Shown piece by piece: positions 1-10,712 of a stretch of 64,000 nucleotides of DNA. Both the position numbers and the translations under genes were made by a program. This DNA comes from Apostichopus japonicus (lineage: Eukaryota; Echinodermata; Holothuroidea; Aspidochirotida; Stichopodidae): NCBI RefSeq assembly GCF_037975245.1, contig NC_092579.1, forward strand, positions 25,155,166-25,219,165. Direction: 5' to 3'. Every line of letters begins with the position of its first letter. Positions within the stretch are counted from its first letter, which is position 1. The notes below the pieces were generated by a model that made no database searches, was not told the origin of the DNA, and saw nothing but the letters and a program-made list of their open reading frames with translations.

Positions 1-3000
1 GGAATAAACATAATGGACAATATAACACAATGTATCACGAACTCACGATACTGGAATACAACAAAGGAAATAGATAAATGCGATGAAATCCTAACATGAC
101 TATTTACACATGCTGTGAGCCCACTCACTATACATGTACTAACAATGCTACCCTATAGGCACGGTATATACACGGTCATCTCTTACAGTAAATATTATAC
201 TGTCAATTGCATGATATAATGTTACATGTAAGGACGTCCAGAGCTTGTTTACGGTCAATTTCACATTAGCTATGTCCTACCATGGTCCGACACAGCTATC
301 GACAGAATATAACTTTCGCAGAATGAGACATTTGCTCACACAGAGGCAGGGTCATGCATGTGGACTCATGGGCATGAGATACTCCCGGTGCCGAAAAATC
401 TTTCCGAGTGGATCTCAAAAAATTGATCCAAAGTCTGCGGCGTTTTACGTCGGTTCTTTTACTCGGAAATCTAAAAAAGCTGATGCTTTTGTTGTATAAC
501 TGCAACCTCCAACAACACAGAATTGTGGCATTTCGGGAGAAAAGGAGTAATATCATTGATGTTTTTGGCAGCTCAAGTATACAACTTTACACACTAAAAG
601 TATTGTTGTGACTGAGGTATACAAACAGTGACGTCACACGGTCACCTGATGACTTTGGAATGTTTCAGGAATGTCTGAAACAGGTTTCATAAAAAGCTGA
701 CTTTTCTTCCCATTTTTCACGTATTTAATGTCCGAAATTGGTAAAGTTAATTACGGCAATGTAATTGGAGTAAGTTAAGGATTACATACATGCAAAATGG
801 TGGGATTTTATGTGCATCGAATAGTCTCCATAGTTGGTCTTTAAGGAGCAATTCATCACTAAAAATAGCACATTTTTTAGTGAAAAGTACAAAAATCTAA
901 TATTTTGACACTTTTAAGTTGACCAAACTCCACAAAAAAATATTTTTGTAGCCTAATTTTTTATTTTTCTGTTCTATGGGATAGACTCTATAGGCATTTG
1001 TAATAGAAAGGTAGTAGAATGTTTAATTGCTGAGAAATGAGACCTCAAAAGTCAAGAAAATGCCAAAATGCCATGGTGGCGACAAATTGCGGAATTTCAA
1101 AGTGTGATATATCGGCCAATTGTAAAGCAATGCACCTGAAATTTTCAGAATATGCTTATTTCATGGTGGTCCAATCATACAATAAATTTGGGGATTTTCA
1201 AAGATGTCGAACTACAACTTACCCCAAAATTTGGTGATCTGATATGGAATGACCCTAAAGGCAACAAACACCAAGCCAATATGAACTATTTAAATCACAG
1301 CTCTCATGTGTAGCAAAGGGACTGGCAGTTACGCACAAGTTTGGGATAGCTTGTTGTCATGACGACTTATGACATGGCATAATTCATCTTGATGCCAGAT
1401 TGTATGTTAGCTATAGGATATATGTCCCTGTTATATGGTCAGTGCTTATTCACAAAAAAACTGACAATGCAGAACCATAACAGTTTAATGGGCAAGCGAA
1501 CCACAAAACATTTATTCCTAACACTTACTCACATAAACCCCTTGGTTGAAACATGGCTATTACAATTTGAGTTGGGCATCATGCACAAGTGTGGGTGTTT
1601 ACATATACCAAAACAAGGGGGCGGGGGTAGTGTATGGTCGAAACGCCAAATGAAGGCACAGCCCACAATTGCCATTTTTGAGCATTATTGAGGAACCTCA
1701 TAAAAAAGGGCCCAGCACATGTGTATGTTTATGTATACATACAGAGTTTGTATGCCACTTAAGTACATGCATTCATAAGAACTGCATTGCACTTTATTTC
1801 ACAGCAAATAAAATGAAGATTTATAGAAACCATTGACAACAATTGCTTAATGGAAACCCAAAACGTGACCATTCTGGTGAGCTCCTGGTGAGCTATGCTT
1901 ACAGTGTCAAGCATTTATTGCATTGACATTTAAACTGTTGTGCATCACAAAAATGTATAAATCTACCACATTCAAGTATATAAAGGTCAACACAAATTAT
2001 ATGTGGAAAATTACATTAAAAAATATCTCAAAAGATTGATTATAATCCTTCAATGTCCAAAGTATACCTTTCCCTAATCCCAAAATATAGAACAAATTGA
2101 ATGAAGCAACTTACCTGGCATGAAAACTTATGGCCATATGCATGGAACACTGGGAGGGCAACATCATATCCAGATAAGTCAGGCATGGTTTTCTGTCAAG
2201 TGTAAATGAAGTTTGGTACTACACACTGTACTCATTCCAAATGCTGCATATAGTTTGATTTACAATATCTCTCACAATTAGTTGTTGGGTTGACCGGAGA
2301 TTTTAGAAGTGAATTCTAAAATCTTTGGTCAATTTCAACATGCACTTATGATTTTTCTGTATTATACTGGCAGGTTATTGCATTTTGTCAGCCTTATGAT
2401 GGTATAAGTCTTACCTAATGATGTCTTGTCAGCAGCACCTACAGATGACTTATTTTAGTAAAGTAGTTCAAAAGGAGTTTTGGTCACTGTTCTATCCAGG
2501 TTCACCATGGTAAGTGAACAAAAAAGCTTCTGCTTTTTGGCTTGCATATTATCTGTGCCGGGAACAAATGCATTTTCGTCATATAAATCAATATGGACAC
2601 GCCAAAATGTCTGTAGGACCAAAAACTATGAAATACTTCATGATTAAGTAAAAAGGGATATAGCAACAAATTAAGCAGATTATTAATTTCTATAAGATAA
2701 GAGTAACTAAAATTTTGTCAAAATCCTCTTCTTCACTGAATCAAATCATGGTGCATAGTATCACATATAGATGGGTGGTGTACAGCTGGGCAGTGGATTG
2801 CCAGGGTTACTTTTCAATTTGTCGTGCCTAATTATTAAGTGCCCTGAGCTAATTCAAGTTTGATGCCTATAATTGGAAATTAAAATTACTCCTTCAGCAC
2901 ATTACTGGAGAAGGTATAATTTTTGCTCGGAAATTTAATTGTCCAATATCACCATGGAGGCTGTCAAATTTCAGAAATGTAAACAAGTGCATGGGATATA

Positions 3001-3892
3001 CAGTTAGGCTAACAACTAGGTGCTTTGGCTTAACAAACTTGCATGGACAAAATAACAGTAACACTTATAGATCTTCATGTATGTGGAAACAAATATCTGT
3101 TTTCCTTGTCCGGTGCCAATTATGCATGGTGACATACTTCATTAAGCAGTTAATCCATACCAAGATACGACTTAAAAATCCCCATAAGGAGTTTGAATGT
3201 ACAATATATAATCATCTCCTTCAGTACTGACAGATTTCACAATTTCACAGAGTAACTCCCTCATCTAGTTCCACATATCTTGGCAATAATTCAAATTATG
3301 AGGAAATATCTTCAAAATATTGACAACAGCTGGTGTGTTTATATACAGTGCAGTGCTCATGCAGAGAATGTGCCAGTGGGCTTCAGCACATGCACACAGG
3401 AATTGTAATAGATCAAAATATCATTTGAAAATGGTTTTGTTTGTAAACAGAGCTTGCTTCAGCTAGTTCAGTTCTAAACTTGCAAAACAGCCAAGAAAGA
3501 ATTATCAATAAGAAGGTGTGGTTGCAGGCACTGAAGTTTGTTTACACCAAATGCAGGATGGGGCTTTAAGTTGAATTAATGTCAACACCTAAAAATATTG
3601 GTTGGTCAAAATTTTTGTATCAGTGTTTTAATAACCATCCTGGAGAAATTTACCTCGCTGGGACATTCAGTCATCTTGTGTGTTCATTAAGAACTTACAC
3701 ATTTAAAACTAAAGGCTGAATCCAGGTACTCAGGAGGCTACATTTTGAAGCCTTCAATATTTAGCATGCTATACTTTGGGGCAAATGCATCAATCCTGCT
3801 TAACTCACAGAATGTTGTTATACTTATATAGCCCTTACAATATTGCTAGAAATGTTAATGCAAGGACTATACCACTACCAGGTCTATTTTAC
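1..3892. other. Left flank, no recognisable gene
   Basis: This stretch is AT-rich and holds only short open frames (100 codons or fewer) without recognisable motifs, on both strands. I see no tandem repeat, terminal repeat or RNA gene in it. It is best read as intergenic or intronic animal DNA outside the giant inverted repeat. Diverged dispersed repeats may be present but cannot be recognised by eye. Confidence 0.6.
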
Positions 3893-4140
3893 TACATGGG
3901 CCAGTTACATAATCTAGCTGGCTTAAGAAGTTGCAGCGAGCCTGCTTATATTTTTGTTCTACAGTATAGCTAGTTCTGGATGACCTAGCTAAGACTAATC
4001 CTAGGCTATATAGCCTATATAGCTAGCCTACTGTATAACTCAGTATGAATATTTTTACAATATTCCATTTAGGCCTAGGCTACCCAATAATAACAAAGAA
4101 ATTTCTCACAGATCATTACTACATGGGCCAGTTACATAGT

Positions 4141-4818
4141 TTCTGTTTCTGTAGGATACTCGTTAAAACCCCTCTCGGGTATCACAACGAGGATCTTGGT
4201 GTGCAGCGCAGCAGAGCTAATAATAATGTGTGGGCAATCTTGTCTTAAACACCTCAAGACTAGGGCTCTCTTTAACGGCCAAGGATAATGTATTCCAGTC
4301 TTTTATGGTCCTAGGATAGAAGCTATACTGAAAAGCACGATGATTATGTGGAATTTGAGTATAGCGGCCACGCCTCCCTGGTTTCAAGAAGGTTTGTCTG
4401 GTTTGGGACTGCAATTAGGCCATTGATAATTTGGTAAAAGAGCATAAGTCTGGCCCTTTTACTTCTTTCTGTGAGGGGTTCCCACTTCAAAGTCTTCAGG
4501 ATCTCAGTGACGCTGGATTGCCTACAGAAATCTCGAGTTACAAAGCGTGCTGCCTTCCTTTGATATTTTTCTATTTTATCTTGGTCTGAGACCTTATAGG
4601 GGTCCCAAATCTGAGCTGAATATTCAAGAGTAGAATGACACATAGACATATAGGCCAATCCACGTAATTCTGGTGGGCAGGAGCGCAAATTCCTATTAAG
4701 GAAGCCAAGGGTTCTGCTGGTCCTAGAGCAAATCTTATCAATATGAGTAGAGAAAAATAAATTGTCACTAAACAGGATACCAAGCTCAGGTTGCGCAGTA
4801 ACACACTCCAATATATTG
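4141..4818 (-). mobile_element. 5'-truncated non-LTR retrotransposon (LINE) fragment
   Basis: The fragment sits inside copy 2 of the local tandem repeat. The pentamer ATAGT occurs at both edges (4136-4140 and 4819-4823), consistent with a short target-site duplication. Read on the minus strand it holds the end of a reverse transcriptase open frame (4217-4811) followed by ~75 bp of 3' untranslated sequence. No poly(A) is visible at the 3' edge. This is the typical outcome of target-primed reverse transcription with severe 5' truncation. The clade is probably in the jockey/CR1 group, judged from the C-terminal protein motifs only. Confidence 0.75.
4217..4811 (-). pseudogene. LINE reverse transcriptase C-terminal remnant, frameshifted
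   Basis: Only the C-terminal connection region of a non-LTR reverse transcriptase remains. The upstream frame (4344-4811) contains LGILFSDNLFFSTHI, a LEYSAQIWDP motif and YQRKAARFV, all typical of the region after the RT palm in jockey/CR1-like elements. A frameshift between about 4344 and 4414 moves the rest into another frame, which carries FQYSFYPRTIKDWNTL and ends with FKTRLPTHYY. The catalytic palm, including the FADD motif, is absent, so it cannot be active. The visible ATG is not a true start. It lies antisense to, and inside, a local tandem repeat and is not linked to any neighbour gene. Confidence 0.8.
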
Positions 4819-5180
4819 ATAGTCTAGCTGGTCTAAGAAGTTGCAGTGAGCCTGTATATATTTTTGTTCTACAGTAGCGCTAGTTAAGGTTGACCTAGCT
4901 AAGGCTAATCCTAGGCTATATAGCCTACTATATAACTTACGAATATTTTTACAATTATTCCATTTAGGCCTAGGCTACCTAATAATAACACAATGTAATT
5001 TCTCACATATCATTACTACATGGACCAGTTACATAGTCTAGCTGGTCTAAGAAGTTGCAGTGAGCCTGCATATATTTTTGTTCTACAGTAGCGCTAGTTA
5101 AGGTTGACCTAGCTAAGGCTAATCCTAGGCTATATAGCCTAATGTATAACTTAGTACGAATATTTATACAAGTATTCCAT

Positions 5181-5414
5181 AAGAAGCAGAATGTCTCGGA
5201 TTTGCAAGCAATACTACTGGAAGACGATGGACCTGCACGTTGACAGACGACGGAACTGCTTGATTACAAACGCCATGCACTTACTCCCGATAATTCTTTG
5301 ACTTATAGCATGGGTCCAGTTACCTACCGTGTATCTCATAGAACATGCTGCGGAATTACGAGCACGAACGAGTTCTTACCGTGGTACAAAATGTAGAGAT
5401 GTGTATCGGGTGCC
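5181..5414. other. Junction between local repeat and giant repeat blocks
   Basis: A short stretch unlike both the 3893-5180 repeat and the block sequence that begins near 5415. No gene or repeat was recognised. It may hold the true left edge of the giant element, if that edge lies outside 5765. Confidence 0.4.
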
Positions 5415-6130
5415 CAGTGAGGTAACTTCCCTCTTGGGTGATAAAAAAAATAGTTTAAGAAGTTTGACCAAAGGTGACCATAATTGAATATAATATGGCA
5501 TATTTGAGGCCAATGCAGCATATCTTAAACATAGGCCTATGCAAGTTTGGAGTCAAAGTAAAATGCACTGAGCAAATGAAAAGTAATACATTTTTTATTG
5601 ACAGAGTCTCTTAGGAATATGACTGTTACAACGCTGTTTCGCATACGGTTTGCTATTTAACTAGGCCTTAATTTTCTTTAATGAAAGTGATAGTAAATAC
5701 ATCACACAACGGACGTACATGATTGGAAGGATAGTACATTTTAAATTCTCAAGGAACCAATAGGTTAACTACTTTCCACACTGCAGCTTTTAAAACAAAA
5801 ACTTCAATTGTCGGGGCCATATGTGCTTTTTACGTGACCCGTCATACGGGATACAAAACGTCACGGCCAAACGGCACTACCAAACCATCCCATATGTAGT
5901 ACACATAGTAAAGGCGAGCTCAGGAGCAAAAGTCGTGTATGCCAAAAGCGATTTTCCTGATTATTGATGTAGATTTATACATTTAATATGGTTGTACTAG
6001 TGTTATGATGTCTGTGTGTTCTATTCAAGGAATGTACATCTGTCGTACGTAGTTTAATTGTGTGCCCTTTGAATGAATTAAATCATTAATACTTTGTACG
6101 TAGCTATGTTTAATTTATTGTGTAAACCTT
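5415..6130 (+). repeat. Outermost left block
   Basis: This block matches blocks inside the left arm: it shares the GTGCCCAGTGAGGTAA start, the TTAAGAAGTTTGAC(C/T)AAAGGTGACCA segment, a GGAAGGATAGTACATTTTA segment and a CCTGATTATTGATGTAGATT segment with 6981-7710 and 15491-16205. Only the part from 5765 inward has a counterpart at the right end; 5415-5764 does not. The left arm therefore extends further than the right arm, or the right end was trimmed. Confidence 0.65.
5820..5908. other. ~90-bp insertion specific to the left end
   Basis: At this point the right end continues directly from the CTGCAGCTTT region to the AGTTCAGGA region, while the left end has about 90 extra bases. Positions 5855-5880 match 15311-15336 perfectly in inverted orientation (26 nt). 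That second site is itself a replacement inside a left-arm block, so the two sites share an unusual patch. Confidence 0.55.
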
Positions 6131-6136
6131 AAGAAT

Positions 6137-6327
6137 GTGTTAATACAATTAAAGTGTTACGTAATCGCTACGCCGTGCAGCTCCTCTTTGGTAGTAACTG
6201 TGTTAATACAATTAAAGAGTTACGTAATCGCTAAGCCGTGCTAGATCCTATTTGGCAGTAGCTGTGTTAATACAATTAAAGTATTACGTAATCGCTACGC
6301 CTTGCAAACTCTTCTTTGGCAGTAGCT
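6137..6327 (+). repeat. Three ~64-bp direct repeats near the left terminus
   Basis: Copies start at 6137, 6200 and 6264 (spacing 63 and 64). Each opens with GTGTTAATACAATTAAAG, carries TTACGTAATCGCTA, and ends with a CTTTGG(T/C)AGTA segment. The same triplet, inverted, lies at 63121-63290. Positional conservation at both ends marks it as a structural part of the terminal repeats. Confidence 0.85.
6157..6291. promoter_or_regulatory. Three TTACGTAA palindromes (left terminus)
   Basis: TTACGTAA occurs at 6157-6164, 6220-6227 and 6284-6291, once per 64-bp repeat, while flanking bases vary (GTG, GAG, GTA before it). TTACGTAA matches the known consensus for NFIL3/PAR-type bZIP factors. That it is bound by such factors, or by an element-encoded protein, is inference. 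Confidence 0.4.
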
Positions 6328-6980
6328 TTAACTGAATTGGTTCAGTTCAATTCAATTCACTACTTCCAAGAACGGCGTCTTCTCTTCACTACACATGTTG
6401 CCTATCTTTTCATTATCTGTCAACGCCGTTCTACTTTGCTAAATTTTACATTGCCGTACCTGCTTCCACGCGGTTGTTACTGTATCATACGCAATGAATA
6501 CGGTACATCTATGCTGATTCATCTCTCTCTCTCTCGGTAGTTGAACTTACTTTCCGTCAATCCATTTACCTAGAGGATACTCTCGTTCATTTTGATGTTC
6601 TCGATTTGGACTGTTGTATATTACCTTTACTTGGAACCTTTTCAAGAAGACCTTTTCTACAAAATATATATATTGGTCAATTTCAAAACCACGCTCCTTC
6701 CGAAAACCTGACTAGCCAACTGTACAGAACAACTTTCGCCGACCTACCAGGAACCACGCCATGCTCTCAGCGACTTCATTCTATTGTAAGTAATTGAAAT
6801 GTATTTGTTATATGTGTTAACTTAATGTATGCTTTAATGCTAGTTTAACAGAACAAATTCTCCTTTCCCGTCTCTTCTTTTATGGTCGTGACTGTTGGTT
6901 AATCTCGAGGGGTTTGATCTCTCTTATAGATAGATAGCAGTCTCGTAACACTAGTATGTGTGAAAAGCTTAATTGTAATG
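6328..6980 (+). repeat. Left TIR core
   Basis: About 650 bp, colinear with the reverse complement of 62439-63120. Shared landmarks include TTCACTACACATGTTGCCTA, TGTATCATACGCAATGAATA, a TTTCTACAAAATATATATATTG run and AATCTCGAGGGGTTTGATC. Small open frames exist (6316-6540, 6606-6797), but single-base indels relative to the right copy break them, so I do not call a gene. A splice-donor-like GTAAGT lies at 6786. Confidence 0.8.
6786..6791 (+). other. Splice-donor-like GTAAGT in the left TIR core
   Basis: GTAAGT follows CATTCTATT. The matching site in the right arm, read on the minus strand near 62627, is CAG followed by GTAATT, also a plausible donor. The local substitution keeps a GT donor in both copies. 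Function is inferred only. Confidence 0.3.
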
Positions 6981-7710
6981 AATTTTGACATTCCAAGGGA
7001 ACCAATACGTTAACTACTTTCAACACCAGCTTTGTAAAAAAATAATAATATTTGAATGTCCCAGTGAGTTAAATTTCCTCCAGGATGATAGGGGAAAAAA
7101 ATAGTTTAAGAAGTTCGACTAAAGGTGACCACAATAATTTGATAATCTGGCATGTTTGGGGCCAATACAGCATACCTTTCAACATGTAAAATGTAAGACT
7201 AGAATTAAATTGAACAGAGCTCATTAAAAGAAATACACTATTGATAGAAGGATAGTACATTTTACATTCCCGGGTGACCAATACATTAACTACTTTCAAC
7301 AAGTTTCCTAAAGAAATTCTTCAAAAGTTGATGGCCCTATCGAGTACTCATGGTAATGAAAAGCTTAAAAATACAAATTGTACATGTCAAATAGATATTT
7401 CCTGATTATTGATGTAGATTTGTACATTTATTATGTATAGGCCCCAAATTATATCATGCAATTGCTACGAATTTTCAAAAAGTACTTTGCCCTAGGTCTT
7501 TACTCTCCAAATTGTATTCCGACGATTATAAATGAATAACAAAAGATGTTTACATGTCCCAGTGAGGTAAATTTCCTCCAGGATGATAACAAAAATAGTT
7601 GAAGAAGTTTGATTAAAGGTGACCACCATAATTTGAAAATCTGGCGTGTTTGGGGCTAACAGAGCATACATTTAAACAGAGCATACAATTAAACATATAA
7701 AATAGTGTTT
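6981..7710 (+). repeat. Left-arm block, type P, copy 1
   Basis: It holds AATGTCCCAGTGAG, TCCTCCAGGATGATA, TTAAGAAGTTCGACTAAAGG and a GGTAATGAAAAGCTTAAAAA segment, and is duplicated at 15491-16205. The right arm lacks a block at this position: there the TIR core abuts a 128-bp array directly. Confidence 0.7.
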
Positions 7711-7790
7711 GCACGGGTAATCCGGGTACCCGCCCCACGCGTTAATACCCGGTTCCTAATTTATTACCCGAATCCTACGCAAAGTGTTAT
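7711..7790 (+). repeat. GC-rich TACCCG-cluster motif, copy 1
   Basis: A GC-rich island in AT-rich surroundings with CGGGTAA, GGGTACCCGCCC, ATACCCGG and TTACCCGAATCC. Copy 2 lies at 16206-16290 and keeps three of the TACCCG-type sites. Both copies immediately precede a 128-bp array. Confidence 0.6.
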
Positions 7791-7800
7791 TTATTTATTT

Positions 7801-8866
7801 TGTTGTTTTGCAAACCGATGGTTAGGCAGATTTCCCAGAGACTGAGTGTGTTGTTAGGCTATCACGTGGTCAAAAGTAACAGCAATAACTAATGTATTCC
7901 ATGGATATCTTATAACTGCGTCACAATTTCAGCGAATAAACAGATGGTTAGGCTTAGATTTCTCATTGGCTTAGTGTGGTGTTAGGCAATGATGTAGTCG
8001 AACATAACAGCAATAATGAAAATATTCCATGGATATCTTATAACTGCGTAACAATTTCAGTGAATAAACAGATGGCTAGGCTAGATTCCCCCATTGACTT
8101 AGTGTAGTGTTAGGCAACCATGTGGTCGAACGTAACAGCAATAATGAAAATATTCCATGGATATCTTATAACTGCGTCACAATTTCAGCGAATAAACAGA
8201 TGGTTAGGTTTAGATTTCTCATTGACTTAGTGAAATGTTAGGCAACCATGTGGTCGAACGCAACAGCAATAATGAAAATATTCCATGGATATCTTAACTG
8301 CGTCACAATTTCAGCGAAAAAACAGATGGTTAGGCCTAGATTTCTCATTGAATTAGTGTGGTGTTAGGCAACCATGTAGTCGAACGTAACAGCAATAATG
8401 AAAATATTCCATGGATATCTTATAACTGCGTCACAATGTCAGCGAATAAACAGATGGCTAGGCTAGTTTACTCGATTGACTTAGTGAAGTGTTAGGCAAC
8501 CATATAGTCGAACGTAACAGCAATAATGAAAATATTCCATGGATATCTTATAACTGTGTTACAATTTCAGCGAATAAACAGATGGTTAGGCTTAGATTTC
8601 TCATTGACTTAGTGTGGTGTTAGGCAACCATGTTGTCGAACGTATGGTTAGGCTTAGAATAAAAAGATGGCTAGGCTAGTTTACCCTATTGACTTAGTGT
8701 TGTGTTAGGCATCCATGTGGTCGAACGTAACAGCAAGCAATGATAAAAAGTATTCCATGGATATCTTATAACTGCGTCACAATTTCAGCGAAAAAAAACA
8801 TATGGTTAGGCTTAGAATTCTCATTGACTTAGTGTGATGTTAGGCTACCATGTGGAAGAAATTTAT
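7801..8866 (+). repeat. 128-bp repeat array, left 1
   Basis: The anchor TTAGGC recurs at 7854, 7982, 8110, 8238, 8364, 8492 and 8620, so the period is 128 (one step of 126). A shortened monomer follows (8706), then a last one ending in TACCATGTGG. The consensus includes CAACCATGTGGTCGAACGTA, AATATTCCATGGATATCTTA, ACTGCGTCACAATTTCAGCG and TCTCATTGACTTAGTG. About nine monomers; no coding frame. Confidence 0.9.
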
Positions 8867-9760
8867 TATTTAGCTCGAACTTAAATTTATTTAATGAAAA
8901 TCTTATTTAAAAGCATCACAAAACATACGAACATGAATGGAAGGATATTCTAGTTTGCATTCTAACTGAACCAATACATTAACTGCTTTCAAAACCAGCT
9001 TAGTCAAATGGTTTTCATTGTTGTTGTCCTATGGAGTACTCAAGTTAAGAACATGAGGGGGGGGGGGGAAACTCGTACATGTCAAAAAGATATTAATGTA
9101 GTTTTAAACATTTAATATGGCTGTTCTAGTCTGTAGGGAAGAGCTTAATTTTAATGATTTTTTATTAATTGAAGTAAAAAGTTAATACTGATGCTATTCC
9201 AGGTTTTTTCTATGGTTGTTTGCATCATTTTTATCTACCCGATTGTCTGTAAATAGTTTGCTTTTTTAGTTTAATGTAACTTTTCATAGAGTTATATCCT
9301 TCAAGCAATTTCAGACAAAGATATGAAAAATGTCCTCTTTTTTTCATTTTTGTACCCAAAGATACCTCCTGGTTTGGTTGGGGTGTGCTTCGAGGTCTCT
9401 GCAACTTCTATCTTTCAAAGACACACACGTACCCTCGTGGAATCGTACACAAGCTTCTGCAAGAAATCACCACGTGAATTGTTTGCAAGTATATTCGTTT
9501 AATTACATTGTTTGAATGATTTCCATCAAAAATGAGGGTAAACATTTTGCTTCAAATGCACTGGCTTACGTCAAAAATATATTTTCAATTATTGATGGAG
9601 ATTTATTTATTTAAATATATATATATGGGCCCCAGATTATAATCTCGAGCATGGTATAATTGCTACAAGTTGTCTAAATGAACAAAACAGATGTTTGAAT
9701 GTCCCAGCAAGGTCAATTTCCTCCAGGATAATAGATAACAAAATTATTTTAAGAAGTTTG
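8867..9760 (+). repeat. ~900-bp arm block, left copy 1
   Basis: It starts with GAAGAAATTTATTATTTAGC and ends with AAGAAGTTTGACTAAAGG before the next array. It is colinear with 10713-11617 and 12303-13207. A run of 12 G at 9057-9068 marks this copy (5 G in the copy near 12500). Confidence 0.8.
9362..9488 (+). pseudogene. Exon-like segment in arm block (decayed)
   Basis: It is preceded by a pyrimidine-rich tract ending in CCCAAAG and followed by a GT (GCAA, then GTATAT). In related copies one frame reads IPPGLVGGVLQGLCNF, then TRTLVGS, then KKSPRELFASIFI. This copy has a 2-base deletion near 9413 that breaks the frame. Equivalent segments lie at 11211-11340 (in-frame TAG, donor lost), 12803-12932 (in-frame TAG), about 13597-13727 and 15107-15237, and inverted throughout the right arm. 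I do not recognise the peptide. It may be a fossil exon caught in the element, or chance. Confidence 0.3.
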
Positions 9761-10712
9761 ACTAAAGGTAGATTTCTCATTGACTAAGTGTGGTGTTAGG
9801 CAACCATGCGGTCGAATGTAGCAGTAATAATAAAAAATTTACCATGAATATCTTATAACTGCGTCACAATTTCAGCGAATAAACAGAAAGCTAGGCAAGT
9901 CAACCCCATCGACTTAGTGTAGTGTTAGGCAACCAAGCGGTCGTACGTAACAGCAATAATGTAAATATTCCATGGATATCTTATAACTGCGTCACAATTT
10001 CAGCGAATAAACAGATGGTTAGGCTTAGATTTCTCATTGACGTAGTGTGGTGTTAGGCAACCATGTAGTCGAACGTAACAGCAATAATGAAAATATTCAA
10101 TGGATATCTTATAACTGCGTCACAATTTCAGCGAATAAACAGAAAGTTAGGCTTAGATATCTCATTGACTTAGTGTAGTGTTAGGCAACTATGCGGTCGT
10201 ATGTAACAGCAATAACGAAAATATTCAATGGATATCTTATAACTGCGTCACAATTTCAGCGTATAAACAGATGGTTAGGCTTAGATTTCTCATTGACTTA
10301 GTGTGGTGTTAGGCAACCATGTGGTCGAACGTGACAGCAATAATGAAAATATTCCATGGATATCTTATAGCTGCGTTACAATTTCAGCGAATAAACAGAA
10401 AGTTAGGCTTAGATTTCTCATTGACTTAGTGTGGTGTTAGGCAACCATGTGGTCGAACGTAACAGCAATAATGAAAATATTCAATGGATATCTCATAACT
10501 GCGTTACAATTTCAGCGAATAAAAAGATGGCTAGGCTAGTTTAACCCATTGACTTAGTGTTGTGTTAGGCATCCATGTGGTCGAACGTAACAGCAATGAT
10601 AACAAATATTCCATGGATATCTTTTAACTGCGTCACAATTTCAGCGAAAAAAAACATATGTTTAGGCTTAGAATTCTCATTGACTTAGTGTGGTGTTAGG
10701 CTACCATGTGGA
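9761..10712 (+). repeat. 128-bp repeat array, left 2
   Basis: About seven to eight monomers, with anchors 10053 and 10181 exactly 128 apart. Variants with AAAGCTAGGCAAGTCAACCC, ATGGTTAGGCTTAGATTTCT and ATGGCTAGGCTAGTTTA alternate, showing at least three monomer subtypes that also occur in the right arm. Confidence 0.88.

Larger units (their letters stand above)
3893..5180 (+). repeat. Three-copy ~215-227 bp tandem repeat, interrupted by a LINE
   Basis: Three direct copies start near 3893, 4120 and 5017. Each begins with TACATGG(G/A)CCAGTTACATA, continues through a GTTGCAG(C/T)GAGCCTG segment and a TTTTTGTTCTACAGTA segment, and ends with TAGGCCTAGGCTACC-type sequence and an ATTTCTCACA-TCATTAC tail. 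Copy 2 is split by an antisense LINE fragment (4141-4818); without it the spacing is about 214 bp. Copy 3 breaks off near 5180. Copies 2 and 3 resemble each other more than copy 1. The unit is not recognised and does not occur in the giant inverted repeat to the right. Confidence 0.8.

Noticed and set aside
245-1691. Short open frames in the left flank (up to 100 codons)
   Set aside because: Overlapping frames on both strands, no motifs, no codon bias visible; consistent with chance.
6316-6797. Possible small genes in the TIR core
   Set aside because: Single-base indels between left and right cores break the frames, so the protein is not conserved while the DNA is.
7801-8866. CRISPR-like direct repeats
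   Set aside because: The whole 128-bp unit repeats; there are no unique spacers, and the context is eukaryotic satellite.
9057-9068. Run of 12 G as a functional quadruplex
   Set aside because: Other copies of the same block have only a few G at this place; simple slippage is enough.
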